Shown: positions 6,042 to 6,182 of the stretch, one piece after another | Position numbering within the stretch: the stretch's first letter is position 1 | Layout: every line of letters begins with the position of its first letter | DNA from: Flavobacteriales bacterium | Lineage (GTDB): Bacteria > Bacteroidota > Bacteroidia > Flavobacteriales > Flavobacteriaceae | Direction: 5' to 3' | NCBI GenBank assembly: GCA_002747735.1 | Contig: PDQE01000081.1 | Span: 1-6,182 of the forward strand | Length of the DNA: 6,182 nucleotides | Position numbers and translations under genes: made by a program | Notes under the pieces: model-generated | What the model was told of the DNA's origin: nothing | Seen by the model: only the letters and a program-made list of their open reading frames with translations | Database searches by the model: none

Positions 6042-6182
<141 letters not shown>

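Overview
The window looks like chromosomal DNA of a marine-type Flavobacteriia (Bacteroidota). The reasons are AT-rich DNA, starts without Shine-Dalgarno sequences behind A-rich leaders, TAnnTTTG-like promoter elements, and proteins that resemble the flavobacterial versions of EtfB/EtfA, a DUF151+UVR bifunctional nuclease, and a NupC transporter with a secreted N-terminal domain. The family assignments come from recalled sequence patterns; no search was run. All supported genes are on the + strand.

Layout. Bases 1-109 hold the 3' end of an open frame that resembles a glycosyltransferase C-terminus. It overlaps the start of a polytopic Wzx-like oligosaccharide flippase (84-1301). These two are the end of a surface-polysaccharide locus. 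After a 180-nt gap with a Bacteroidota-type -7 element comes etfB-etfA (1482-3263), the two subunits of the electron transfer flavoprotein. A second 180-nt gap leads to a broken bifunctional nuclease gene (3444-4000). It is followed after 19 nt by a CNT/NupC nucleoside transporter (4020-5801). A 264-nt gap with palindromes and a candidate promoter precedes the 5' end of thyA (6066 to the window edge).

How the genes fit together. EtfAB collects electrons from acyl-CoA and other dehydrogenases for the quinone pool. NupC (nucleoside uptake) and ThyA (dTMP synthesis) form a pyrimidine/nucleotide module with the nuclease gene. The polysaccharide genes are functionally unrelated neighbours.

Most notable. 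The nuclease gene has lost about 46 nt of its conserved N-terminal core. The reading frame shifts at the scar and the gene is probably inactive, unless translation restarts at a TTG two bases after the premature stop. The flippase may also carry an in-frame deletion that shortens its third membrane helix. I found no CRISPR array, tRNA, rRNA, intact mobile element or clearly new multi-gene system.
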